NCBI GenBank assembly: GCA_964450835.1 | Contig: CAYVEQ010000049.1 | Span: forward strand, 1-11,190 | From: Caccocola sp964450835 | GTDB taxonomy: Bacteria > Synergistota > Synergistia > Synergistales > Synergistaceae | Direction: 5' to 3' | Length of the DNA stretch: 11,190 nt | Shown here: positions 4,378 to 11,190 of the stretch, piece after piece | How positions within the stretch are numbered: position 1 is the stretch's first letter | Layout: every line of letters begins with the position of its first letter | Made by a program: the position numbers and the translations under genes | The notes under the pieces: model-generated | Database searches by the model: none | What the model saw: only the letters and a program-made list of their open reading frames with translations | What the model was told of the DNA's origin: nothing

Positions 4378-5127
4378 ATGTTGATATATCGCAACCCTGA
4401 GAAGATAGCCGCTTATCTGCAAAGCTGGATAAAAGAAAAATTTTCGGAGGCGGGGGCATCGCGCGCGGTCCTCGGCATAAGCGGGGGAATCGACTCTGCG
4501 CTCCTCGCGGCTTTGCTGGCCAAAACGCTCGGCGCGGAAAATGTAACGGGCGTCATCATGCCCTGCCACAGTATGGCTGTCGACGAGGAGTACGCGCTGC
4601 TGCTCGCTAAGGCGATAAAGATAAAAACTGCGAAGGTCGATCTTTCCGCCGTCTACGACGCGGCAGTCGCCGCGCTTGAAACTGGCGGGGCAAAGCCGGA
4701 CGGCCTCGCCGCGGCGAACATAAAGCCGCGTCTGCGTATGACGGCGCTTTACGCGATAGCGCAGCAGCAGGGCGCGCTTGTATGCGGCGGCGGCAACAAG
4801 GACGAGCTGACATTCGGCTATTTTACGAAATACGGAGACTCCGGCGTCGATATTCTGCCGCTCGCGGATCTGCTGAAGGGCGAGGTCTGGAGCGTGGCGG
4901 AGTTTTTAGGCGTGCCGCGCGAGATAATAGACCGCCCGCCGACCGCGGCCCTCTGGGACGGGCAGACCGACGAGGCGGAGATGGGGCTTACGTACAAAGA
5001 GCTTGATAAGTATATCGCTACCGGAGAGGCTTCGGACGCCGCGAAAGAAAAAATCGAACTCGCGAGGAAACGTTCGGAGCACAAGAGGCGCATGCCGCCG
5101 AGGGCAACGCTCCCCGATAAGCTGTAA
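4378..5127 (+). CDS. nadE: NH3-dependent NAD+ synthetase
   Basis: NadE catalyses the last step of NAD synthesis: amidation of nicotinate adenine dinucleotide with ammonia and ATP through an adenylated intermediate, in the cytosol. The 249-residue product has the ATP-pyrophosphatase loop SGGIDS (residues 35-40), the N.K.R.RM signature (NIKPRLRM, 114-121), GGGNKDEL (137-144), which stands for the usual GT.NK.E loop, and PPTAALWDGQTDEAEMG (187-203). Its length is that of the single-domain, ammonia-using form; there is no glutaminase domain. The first Gly-Gly-Gly of the NKDE loop in place of Gly-Thr-Gly/Ser is a mild variant. It has its own promoter and a 37-base spacer to yebC without a terminator, so readthrough into the ruv operon is possible. 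Confidence 0.93.
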   Translation: MLIYRNPEKIAAYLQSWIKEKFSEAGASRAVLGISGGIDSALLAALLAKTLGAENVTGVIMPCHSMAVDEEYALLLAKAIKIKTAKVDLSAVYDAAVAALETGGAKPDGLAAANIKPRLRMTALYAIAQQQGALVCGGGNKDELTFGYFTKYGDSGVDILPLADLLKGEVWSVAEFLGVPREIIDRPPTAALWDGQTDEAEMGLTYKELDKYIATGEASDAAKEKIELARKRSEHKRRMPPRATLPDKL

Positions 5128-5152
5128 TATAAAAACTTTTAAATAAATTCAT

Positions 5153-5160
5153 GAGGTGAT
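5153..5160 (+). promoter_or_regulatory. Ribosome site that sets the yebC TTG start
   Basis: GAGGTGAT lies just before TTG 5165. The in-frame GTG at 5156 is inside this site and so is unlikely to be the start. Starting at TTG gives the family's typical N-terminus MSGHSHWAGIKHRKAAQD. Confidence 0.75.
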
Positions 5161-5164
5161 TTTC

Positions 5165-5911
5165 TTGTCAGGACATTCACATTGGGCGGGTATAAAGCAC
5201 CGTAAAGCGGCGCAGGACGCTAAGAAGGGCGTCGCGTTTCAGAAACTCATAAAGGACGTGATTGCAGCCGCGAGAGCCGGCGGCGGGGACCCTGACTCCA
5301 ACTTCCGTCTCAAAGTCGCGATAGACAGGGCGCGCGCCGGGAACGTGCCGGTAGACAATATAGAGCGCGGCATCAAGCGCGGCACCGGCGAGCTTGGCGG
5401 AACGATGGAGGTTGTGCTCTACGAAGGCTACGGGCCGAGCGGCGTCGCGGTAATGGTAGAGGTCATGACAGACAACCGCAACCGCACTGCGCCCGAAATG
5501 CGCTCACTCTTCACAAAGACGGGCGGCGCGATCGGCGAGATGGGCTGCGTCGCGTGGAATTTCGACCGCAAGGGCGTTATCGAAATAACAGGCGAGGGAA
5601 TAGACGAGGAAGAGCTGATGATGGCCGCTATTGACGGCGGAGCGGATGACATCGAGGCAAGCGAAGGCGGATTTGAGATTACCTGCGACCCGTCCGTGCT
5701 TTCACAGGTCGGCGAAGCTCTGAAAAACGCCGGTTACAACGTCGAAACGATGGAAATTCAGATGGTTCCCAAAAACACGATTTCGATCACCAACAAGGCC
5801 GACGCGCAGAAACTGCTCGCTATGGTGGAGCGTTTCGAGGATCACGACGACGTGCAGGCCGTCTACTCCAACTTCGACATTCCGGACGAGATTCTTGCAG
5901 AACTCGGATAA
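5165..5911 (+). CDS. yebC: YebC/PmpR-family protein (DUF28)
   Basis: The 248-residue product matches the YebC family along its whole length: GHSHWAGIKHRKAAQDAKKG at the N-terminus, then NFRLKVAIDRARAGNVP, NIERGIKRGTGEL, YEGYGPSGVA, TDNRNRT, GCVAWNFDRKGVI, and a C-terminal MVERFEDHDDVQAVYSNFD. Family members act as DNA-binding regulators in some bacteria, and recent work on close relatives links them to relief of ribosome stalling at proline-rich sequences. Which applies here cannot be told from sequence. It lies directly upstream of ruvC, an arrangement found in many bacteria. Its last 17 bases overlap ruvC. The start is TTG 5165, chosen from the ribosome site and family alignment. Confidence 0.93.
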   Translation: MSGHSHWAGIKHRKAAQDAKKGVAFQKLIKDVIAAARAGGGDPDSNFRLKVAIDRARAGNVPVDNIERGIKRGTGELGGTMEVVLYEGYGPSGVAVMVEVMTDNRNRTAPEMRSLFTKTGGAIGEMGCVAWNFDRKGVIEITGEGIDEEELMMAAIDGGADDIEASEGGFEITCDPSVLSQVGEALKNAGYNVETMEIQMVPKNTISITNKADAQKLLAMVERFEDHDDVQAVYSNFDIPDEILAELG

Positions 5912-6431
5912 CAGCAAGCAAAGCATTCGCGCGTTAGGAATAGACCCCGGGCTCGGCACGCTGGGCTACGGGGTCGTTTCGCAGTATGGGAGCGCGCTGC
6001 GGTGCGAGGACTACGGCGTCATCAAAACCCCTTCCGGCATGTCGCTCGCGAGCCGCCTCGCCTCGCTCTACTTTGAGCTGAAGCTGAAAACAGAGGAGTT
6101 TCCTCCCGACATGGTCGCGGTCGAAAAACTTTTTTTTGGACGCAACACGACAACGGCGGAGATGGTGTGGCAGGCGCGCGGGGTGGTTCTGCTGCTTTCC
6201 GCTCAGCTCGGGCTTGAGCCTTACGAGATAAAGCCGAACGAAGTCAAGCTCGCGGTCTGCGGTTACGGCGGCGCCGAAAAAGGGCAGGTTCAGGGCATGG
6301 TGGCCCATCTGCTCGGACTCTCGAAGAATCCCAGCCCCGACGACGCGGCAGACGCCCTCGCCATAGCCGTGGCCGGCCTCGCCGTACACACTTACAACAG
6401 CAATGTTATGAAAGGTCTGGCAACGTCATGA
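5895..6431 (+). CDS. ruvC: Holliday junction resolvase RuvC
   Basis: RuvC is the homodimeric nuclease that cuts four-way DNA junctions symmetrically during recombination repair, working with RuvAB. The 178-residue product contains the four acidic metal-binding residues of the RNase H-like active site: Asp17 in LGIDPGLGTLGYG, Glu77 in VAVEKLFF, and Asp150 and Asp153 in PSPDDAADALAIA. FGRNTTTAEMVWQARGV (80-97) is also typical. The start is taken as TTG 5895, inside the yebC 3' end. It has only a weak upstream purine run (GACGAG), so translation is probably coupled to yebC. No better start lies before the IDPG motif. The stop overlaps the ruvA start as ATGA. Confidence 0.95.
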   Translation: MQNSDNSKQSIRALGIDPGLGTLGYGVVSQYGSALRCEDYGVIKTPSGMSLASRLASLYFELKLKTEEFPPDMVAVEKLFFGRNTTTAEMVWQARGVVLLLSAQLGLEPYEIKPNEVKLAVCGYGGAEKGQVQGMVAHLLGLSKNPSPDDAADALAIAVAGLAVHTYNSNVMKGLATS

Positions 6432-7030
6432 TAAATTTTCTGCGAGGCACGCTTGCCGAAATTTCCAAAGAAAGCATAATTATAGACGTGTCGGGATTCG
6501 GCATCGAGGTCTACCCGACAAAAGCCCTGCTTGCTTCGGCAGTCGTAGGCGAGGAGATAATGTGCCGCGCATTTATGCAAGTGAGTGACGCCGGCGTTTC
6601 GATGTTCGGCTTCGCCGACGAAACGGAACGGAATTTTTTCATGGAGCTGCTTCAGGTAAAGACAATCGGCGGCAAACTGGCGATAATGCTAATGCGCACT
6701 CTTGACCTGGGCCGCATAATTGAGGCCGTAAAAACAGGCAACGTCGCCGCTTTGTCGGTTCCGGGACTCGGCGCGAAACGCGCGGAACGAATATGTTTCG
6801 AACTGAAGGGCAAGGTGGAGAAAGGATTTGCCGGTTTAGGCGCGGCATCCGGTGGGACTTTCGTCTCGACGTCCGACTCGTTCGTCGCAGAGGCGCTGAA
6901 CAGTCTCGGCTTCTCGCACGGAGAATGCGCGCGCGCCATAGCGACGGCAAAAGCGCAGGCAGACGACGGCGCGGAGTGGACTGCCGAGAGCCTGCTCAAA
7001 GCTGCGCTCGGCATACTTCAACGCAGGTAG
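6428..7030 (+). CDS. ruvA: Holliday junction branch migration protein RuvA
   Basis: RuvA forms tetramers that bind the open four-way junction and load the RuvB motor. The 200-residue protein shows the three family domains: an N-terminal OB fold (1-63, MINFLRGTLAE ... GVSMFGFADETERNFF), a helix-hairpin-helix domain (about 70-130, with VKTIGGKLA and VPGLGAKRAERI), and, after a Gly/Ser/Thr-rich linker (about 136-149), the C-terminal RuvB-binding domain (SFVAEALNSLGFS). The first hairpin has GGK where many homologues have GPK. The start ATG 6428 overlaps the ruvC stop (ATGA), indicating coupled translation. ruvB follows 12 bases after its stop. Confidence 0.95.
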   Translation: MINFLRGTLAEISKESIIIDVSGFGIEVYPTKALLASAVVGEEIMCRAFMQVSDAGVSMFGFADETERNFFMELLQVKTIGGKLAIMLMRTLDLGRIIEAVKTGNVAALSVPGLGAKRAERICFELKGKVEKGFAGLGAASGGTFVSTSDSFVAEALNSLGFSHGECARAIATAKAQADDGAEWTAESLLKAALGILQRR

Positions 7031-7031
7031 C

Positions 7032-7037
7032 GAGGTG
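7032..7037 (+). promoter_or_regulatory. Ribosome site that sets the ruvB start
   Basis: GAGGTG lies five bases before ATG 7043. An in-frame GTG at 7037 overlaps its last base and would leave no room for a ribosome site, so ATG is preferred. Confidence 0.65.
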
Positions 7038-7042
7038 TGAAA

Positions 7043-8110
7043 ATGGAAGAAAACGGCCGCCCGCACAAGCTGATAGAAACCATGCGCCGCGAGAAAGAGG
7101 ACGAAACATACACACTGCGCCCTCAGGCGCTCGATGATTTTATAGGGCAGAGCGCGCTTAAAGACAAGCTCACTATTTTCATGACGGCTTCGCTCCAGCG
7201 GGAGGAGCCGCTCGACCATACGCTTTTCTACGGCCCTCCGGGACTCGGCAAGACGACGCTCGCCGGCATAATAGCAAAAGAGATGAAGGGAAATCTGATT
7301 GTCACGACCGGTCCCGCTCTTGAACGCGCGGGCGACCTCGCCGCGATACTTTCCAATATCCAGCCGAACGACGTGCTGTTCATCGACGAAATACACAGAA
7401 TGTCGGCCAACATCGAAGAGATACTTTATCCGGCGATGGAGGATTTTTCGCTTTCAATCGTCGTCGGCAAAGGGCCACTCGCCCGCAGCATTCGCCTCGC
7501 TCTGCCGAAGTTTACCTTAATCGGTGCGACGACGCGCCTCGGGCTGCTCACGTCGCCTCTGCGCGCGCGCTTCGGCATAGTGGAGCAGCTTCATCTTTAT
7601 TCGCCGGAGGAACTGACGAAGATTGTCAGGCGCGGCGCTACTGTGCTGGGGCTGAATGTCCGGGACGAGGCGGCGGAGGAGATAGGGCTGCGTTCGCGGG
7701 GAACGCCGCGTGTGGCGCTCCGTTTGCTGCGCCGCGTAAGGGACGTGGCAGAGGTAAAGCACGTTCCGCAGGTCGAGCGCGACCTTGCCCGCGACGCTCT
7801 TGACATGCTCGGCGTAGACCCCGAGGGGCTTGACGACGGCGACCGCAAATTTCTGCGCGCTCTCGTAGAGCTTTTCGACGGCGGGCCGGTTGGCCTTTCG
7901 ACACTCGCTGCGGCGTTGAACGAAGACGCGCAGACAATAGAAGACATTTACGAGCCATATCTGATACAGAGAGGACTGCTTGAGCGCACGCCCCGCGGAC
8001 GGCGCGCGACGCGCAACACGTGGAACTACCTCGGAATACCCGTTTCACAGCATTTCCTGCAATACCAGCAGAACCAGCAAAGCCTTTTTCAACAGGAGGA
8101 CGGACAGTGA
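7043..8110 (+). CDS. ruvB: Holliday junction branch migration ATPase RuvB
   Basis: RuvB is the hexameric AAA+ motor that drives branch migration on RuvA-bound junctions. The 355-residue product has Walker A GPPGLGKT (64-71), Walker B FIDEIH (113-118), sensor 1 GATTR (161-165), the arginine finger in SPLRARFG (R174), the lid-domain sensor 2 region SRGTPRVALRLLRRVRD, and a C-terminal winged helix ending GLLERTPRGRRATRNTWNYL. The tail past the winged helix is Gln-rich (QYQQNQQSLFQQEDGQ) and looks disordered. All catalytic residues are present. Gene order C-A-B with tight spacing indicates one transcript. Its TGA overlaps the GTG start of the next gene. Confidence 0.96.
   Translation: MEENGRPHKLIETMRREKEDETYTLRPQALDDFIGQSALKDKLTIFMTASLQREEPLDHTLFYGPPGLGKTTLAGIIAKEMKGNLIVTTGPALERAGDLAAILSNIQPNDVLFIDEIHRMSANIEEILYPAMEDFSLSIVVGKGPLARSIRLALPKFTLIGATTRLGLLTSPLRARFGIVEQLHLYSPEELTKIVRRGATVLGLNVRDEAAEEIGLRSRGTPRVALRLLRRVRDVAEVKHVPQVERDLARDALDMLGVDPEGLDDGDRKFLRALVELFDGGPVGLSTLAAALNEDAQTIEDIYEPYLIQRGLLERTPRGRRATRNTWNYLGIPVSQHFLQYQQNQQSLFQQEDGQ
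8094..8100 (+). promoter_or_regulatory. Ribosome site for the DUF2905 gene, inside ruvB
   Basis: AGGAGGA lies six bases before GTG 8107 and supports that start over the longer in-frame opening at 8020, which lies wholly within ruvB. Confidence 0.75.
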
Positions 8111-8328
8111 ACCAGCTTGGCAGAGCGCTGATAGTGATGGGGCTTCTCATCGCGGCGGCGGGGGCTGCCCTTTTGCTCGCGGGCAAACTCAACATACCCT
8201 TCGGCAGACTCCCCGGCGATATAACATATCATAAAAAAAATCTTACCGTTTTTGCACCTTTCGGGACAATGATCGTCGTTAGCGTCGTGCTTTCGGTGAT
8301 TCTGAATATTTTTTCAAGGTGGAAGTAA
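8107..8328 (+). CDS. DUF2905 small membrane protein
   Basis: The 73-residue product has two membrane segments, ALIVMGLLIAAAGAALLLAG (about 7-26) and MIVVSVVLSVILNIF (about 55-69). They are separated by a short loop with the family signature FGRLPGDI (about 32-39) followed by basic residues. This is the DUF2905 family, whose role is unknown. It often sits just after ruvB in anaerobic Gram-positive-related and Synergistota genomes. The start is GTG 8107, overlapping the ruvB stop, with a strong ribosome site six bases upstream. A longer in-frame opening at 8020 is a shadow within ruvB. The location suggests cotranscription with recombination genes but gives no functional link. Confidence 0.9.
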   Translation: MNQLGRALIVMGLLIAAAGAALLLAGKLNIPFGRLPGDITYHKKNLTVFAPFGTMIVVSVVLSVILNIFSRWK

Positions 8329-8332
8329 AAAA

Positions 8333-9775
8333 ATGAAAAAACATATTTTCGCGGCGGCACTGTTCACTCTCTTTTTCGTCTGCCTTCCCGCCTCGGCTGG
8401 CGAGATTACCGTGCTGCTGAAAGAACGGGTGACGCAGTGCTCGATAGGCGGCGCGCGCGTGGTGCTCACGGACGCTGGAGGAATGTACACGAAGCCTTAC
8501 AGCGGAACTTTCAAGGCGGTATATTCAAACGGCACGATGAAGGCCGGAAAAGTCAACTATAAACTGCCCGTAACAATGAAAGGCAGCTCCGGCGTCACAG
8601 TCGACGGAGTAAAATATAAAGGTTCGCTTCTCATAGAAAAAAATTCGAACGGCCTCAACATAGTCAACAAAATAGACATTGAGGAATATCTCAAAGGCGT
8701 GCTCAAATCCGAAATGAGCCCGGCATGGCCGAAAGAGGCGCTCAAAGCTCAGGCCGTGCTCGCGCGCACATACGCTCTCGCCGAAAAAAGACACGGCGCA
8801 TACGACCTTTGCGACGAAACGCACTGCCAAGTCTACGGCGGAACGGCTGATGAGTCGACCGCCATCACGCAGGCCGTGAACGAAACCAAAGGGCAGATAC
8901 TCACCTACGGCGGCGCGCCGGCGCAGATATACTATTTCAGCGACAGCGGCGGAATGACAACAGGCGCGGAGACCGTCTGGGGCACCGCCGTCCCTTACCT
9001 GACGGCCAAGGCAGACCCCGTGGCGAATGACAGCCCCAACAAAACATGGCAGGCAAAGCTCACGATGAACGAGATAGGCAGCAAACTGACTGCGGCTGGA
9101 ACCGGAGTGGGGAGGCTGAAATCGCTGCGTCCCGGCAAGCGCGATAAAAGCGGCAGAATAGAGCAGATTGAGATAAAAGGCAGCGACGGAACGAAAATCA
9201 TAAGCGGAAATAAATTCCGCTTGGCTGTCGGCGCGACTGTCGTAAAAAGCACGCTCTTTGAGTTTAACCGTCAGAACGCATATAAGGTAACATCGACCGC
9301 AGCGGCGTCTCCAGCGGCCGCGAACATTGCGGCACCCGAACAGAGCGCGTCCGTTCAGATAGAGGGAATGCCCGATAAAGAAGCCGACAAACTCTACTGG
9401 ATGGCGAAGAACAAAGTATTTTCGATGAAAGAACTGCTTAATATGATAGGCGACGACAAAAATTATCAGCGCTATATAGCGGAAGGTCTGGCGCGCATGG
9501 TCAAGATGAAAATTTCCTCCTTAAAAACCGAAAAAAACGCGAAGCGCGAGACGCCTAAACAGAAGACAAAGCCGCGCGCGGAGAACCTCACGGCGGAGGC
9601 ATCGGCGCTTTCGATGGAAGGCACTGCGGCTCAGACCGTTGTCATCTACGGCAGAGGCTACGGACACGGCGTAGGTTTCCCGCAATGGACCGCAAAGGCG
9701 CTCGCCGAAGCGGGATGGGATTATAAACGTATGCTCGGATATTATTTTAACGGCACGCAGCTTGAAACCCGCTGA
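8333..9775 (+). CDS. Secreted SpoIID/LytB-domain peptidoglycan enzyme
   Basis: The 480-residue product begins with a signal peptide (MKKHIFAAALFTLFFVCLPA, likely cleaved after SA at ~22). The SpoIID/LytB core follows: NKIDIEEYLKGVLKSEMSPA (112-131, with the putative catalytic Glu127), PKEALKAQAVLARTYAL (133-149), CQVYGGTADES (165-175), and YYFSDSGGMTTGAETVWG (200-217). It ends with YGRGYGHGVGFPQWTAKALA (439-458) and GYYFNGTQ. SpoIID of Bacillus is a lytic transglycosylase acting on stem-less glycan strands. In non-sporulating diderms such proteins likely remodel cell-wall glycans. Between residues ~318 and ~432 a Lys/Ala-rich insert interrupts the core before the final HGVG motif. The family is certain, the exact substrate is not. 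Confidence 0.9.
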   Translation: MKKHIFAAALFTLFFVCLPASAGEITVLLKERVTQCSIGGARVVLTDAGGMYTKPYSGTFKAVYSNGTMKAGKVNYKLPVTMKGSSGVTVDGVKYKGSLLIEKNSNGLNIVNKIDIEEYLKGVLKSEMSPAWPKEALKAQAVLARTYALAEKRHGAYDLCDETHCQVYGGTADESTAITQAVNETKGQILTYGGAPAQIYYFSDSGGMTTGAETVWGTAVPYLTAKADPVANDSPNKTWQAKLTMNEIGSKLTAAGTGVGRLKSLRPGKRDKSGRIEQIEIKGSDGTKIISGNKFRLAVGATVVKSTLFEFNRQNAYKVTSTAAASPAAANIAAPEQSASVQIEGMPDKEADKLYWMAKNKVFSMKELLNMIGDDKNYQRYIAEGLARMVKMKISSLKTEKNAKRETPKQKTKPRAENLTAEASALSMEGTAAQTVVIYGRGYGHGVGFPQWTAKALAEAGWDYKRMLGYYFNGTQLETR

Positions 9776-9776
9776 A

Positions 9777-10832
9777 ATGACGCGAGACCTCACCAAAACA
9801 GCGGCCTACGACTATTTTCTGCCGAAAGAACTGATAGCGCAAGACCCGGCGGAGCCGCGCGACGCCTCGCGCCTTCTTGTCGTCCACAGACGCGGCGGCG
9901 CCGCGGAGGACAGAATCTTTCGCGACATCGCCGAATACCTGAAAGAGGGAGACCTGCTTGTGCTCAACGACACAAGAGTTCTTCCCGCCCGTGTCGAGGG
10001 CGTGAAAATAAACGCAGCGCAGCGCGGCGCGAAAGTGGAAATATTTTTTCTCGAACCCGGAAAAGCCAAAAACGAATGGCACGCATTAGTGCGTCCTGGA
10101 CGCAAACTGCCCGAAGGAACAAGGGTGGCTCTCTGCGACAAAACAGAAGTAACGGTCGGCGCCCGCCTTGAAGACGGCCTGCGCGCGCTGATTTTCGACG
10201 AAGGCGACGACCCGCTGGCCATTATCCATAAGTTCGGCAAAACGCCGCTGCCGCATTACATCACGGATACTCACGCGGCTCCGGAGCGTTACCAGACAGT
10301 CTATGCGAAAGCCGAAAAAGAAAATTCCGTCGCGGCGCCGACAGCCGGCCTTCATTTCACGGAGGAGCTTCTGCGGCGGCTTGAGGCAAAAGGTGTTTCT
10401 CGCGTCTTTGTCACGCTTCATGTAGGCCTCGGGACCTTCCGCCCCGTAAAGACGGAGAATATAGCGGATCACATAATACACGCCGAATTCTGCGAAGTGC
10501 CGTCCGAAACTGCCGAGGCGATAAAAGCAGCTAAAGAACACGGCGGCAGAGTAGTGGCGGTTGGCACGACAGTTGTGCGCACACTTGAGTCTTTCGCGCT
10601 GCGCTTCGGCAATGTTGTGCCGGGGGCGCTTGATACGCGCCTTTTTATAACTCCCGGCTTTCAATTCCGTGTCACGGACGCGCTTATCACGAATTTTCAT
10701 CTTCCGATGAGTACGCTGTTGATGCTCGTTTCCGCATTCGGCGGCTACGATACCGTAATGCGGGCCTATCATGATGCGGTTGCAAAGCGCTTCCGTTTCT
10801 TCTCGTTCGGCGATGCCATGTTTATAGATTAG
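9777..10832 (+). CDS. queA: tRNA preQ1(34) S-adenosylmethionine ribosyltransferase-isomerase
   Basis: QueA transfers and isomerises the ribose of S-adenosylmethionine onto preQ1 at position 34 of tRNAs with GUN anticodons, giving epoxyqueuosine. The 351-residue product (family norm about 340-350) has YDYFLPKELIAQ.P..PRD.SRL at the start, NDTRVLPAR (64-72), KVEIFFLEP, the PTAGLHFTEELL block (188-199), HVGLGTFRPV (215-224) and ITNFHLPMSTLLMLVSAF (304-321). The usual basic residue in HLP(K/R)STL is Met here. ATG 9777 is one base after the spoIID stop and lacks a clear ribosome site, so coupled translation is likely. An in-frame TTG at 9762 would add five residues inside spoIID. A tgt gene, often adjacent, is not seen in the window. 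Confidence 0.95.
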   Translation: MTRDLTKTAAYDYFLPKELIAQDPAEPRDASRLLVVHRRGGAAEDRIFRDIAEYLKEGDLLVLNDTRVLPARVEGVKINAAQRGAKVEIFFLEPGKAKNEWHALVRPGRKLPEGTRVALCDKTEVTVGARLEDGLRALIFDEGDDPLAIIHKFGKTPLPHYITDTHAAPERYQTVYAKAEKENSVAAPTAGLHFTEELLRRLEAKGVSRVFVTLHVGLGTFRPVKTENIADHIIHAEFCEVPSETAEAIKAAKEHGGRVVAVGTTVVRTLESFALRFGNVVPGALDTRLFITPGFQFRVTDALITNFHLPMSTLLMLVSAFGGYDTVMRAYHDAVAKRFRFFSFGDAMFID

Positions 10833-10845
10833 GAGGGAAAGCGAA

Positions 10846-11088
10846 ATGTCGGTGAAAATGTTCGGCACAAAAAACTGCCCTGACGTAAGGACGGCCGTTA
10901 AAATCATAGAAGAACGCGGCCTCGATGTGGAATTTATCGACATTGACAAAAGCACCGCGAATCTAAAACTCTTCCTGCGTCTTCGCGATAAAGCGCCCGA
11001 GTTTGACGAAGCCAGGAAAAAAGGAGCGATAGGCGTCCCCTGCTTCGTCGACGGAAAGAGAATCTTCTTCGACATAAGCGAGATGTAA
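10846..11088 (+). CDS. Glutaredoxin-like protein with CPDV active-site motif
   Basis: The 80-residue protein has a thioredoxin-fold layout: beta strand SVKMFG, the motif NCPDV (residues 10-14), a helix (RTAVKIIEERG), a strand VEFIDIDKSTANL, a helix region LKLFLRLRDKAPEFDEARKK, and GVPCFVDGKRIFFDI with the cis-proline. Closest in memory are short glutaredoxin-related proteins with TCPDC and (I/V)PCF. Here the second active-site Cys is Val, so it would act, if at all, as a monothiol enzyme or pair Cys11 with the Cys after the cis-proline. The start ATG 10846 follows AGGAGGG (about 10832-10838). It lies 13 bases after queA, probably in the same transcript. Confidence 0.85.
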   Translation: MSVKMFGTKNCPDVRTAVKIIEERGLDVEFIDIDKSTANLKLFLRLRDKAPEFDEARKKGAIGVPCFVDGKRIFFDISEM

Positions 11089-11190
11089 ATTTAATAGGAA
11101 TCTCGGCAAGCCTGGCAGACGCGCGCCGCGCGCGACGAAGGCGGGACATACGGTGTTATTTTTCAATGCGCCAGAACTTATCAGATTACG
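11089..11190. other. End of window, no supported gene
   Basis: The stretch is GC-rich at 11128-11146 with an alternating GCGCGC run and has no clear terminator. ATG 11166 opens a frame that runs off the edge (MRQNLSDY) but has no convincing ribosome site, so it is not called. Confidence 0.4.

Noticed and set aside
11166..11190. Gene start at ATG 11166 (MRQNLSDY...)
   Set aside because: Only eight codons are visible and there is no clear ribosome site.

Overview
The window has two parts of different character. The right part (about 4297-11088) is a compact chromosomal housekeeping block on the + strand: nadE, yebC, ruvC, ruvA, ruvB, a DUF2905 membrane protein, a secreted SpoIID/LytB-type peptidoglycan enzyme, queA, and a glutaredoxin-like protein. 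Genes overlap or nearly touch, use GTG and TTG starts, and have high-GC codon choice. The yebC-ruvCAB-DUF2905-spoIID-queA order and a SpoIID homologue with a signal peptide suggest an anaerobic diderm of the Synergistota (Synergistes/Cloacibacillus-like). Negativicutes or other Clostridia-related bacteria with similar gene order are not excluded. This placement is inference.

The left part (1-3996) is accessory DNA with a 100-base N gap at 2304-2403, so it consists of two contigs joined by scaffolding. It holds small Cys-rich proteins, a pair of paralogous ~120-residue proteins with nearly identical 3' ends, a reading frame broken by an in-frame TGA, a minus-strand fragment resembling phage large polyvalent (MuF-associated) proteins broken by an in-frame TAA, and a phage-type linker fragment (HPRDESGRFASGGE). 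It also holds a frameshifted toxin tail resembling the Ntox50/MuF C-terminal domain, followed by an intact small gene that is its probable immunity partner, then an acidic phage-type protein and a CPCC-family zinc protein. Two strong intrinsic terminators (289-326, 3967-3995) close transcription units here. I read this as the worn remains of phage-borne or polymorphic toxin-immunity modules in which the presumed immunity genes have stayed open while the toxin-like frames have broken.

Between the parts, 3996-4296 holds no convincing gene. It contains a third terminator-like hairpin (4055-4082), two inverted repeats, and at its end the promoter for nadE. The right block probably works as one or two transcripts. 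NadE makes NAD, YebC affects translation or transcription, RuvA/B/C process Holliday junctions, SpoIID trims peptidoglycan glycans, and QueA acts in queuosine synthesis for tRNA wobble bases. No rRNA, tRNA, CRISPR array or intact insertion sequence was seen.
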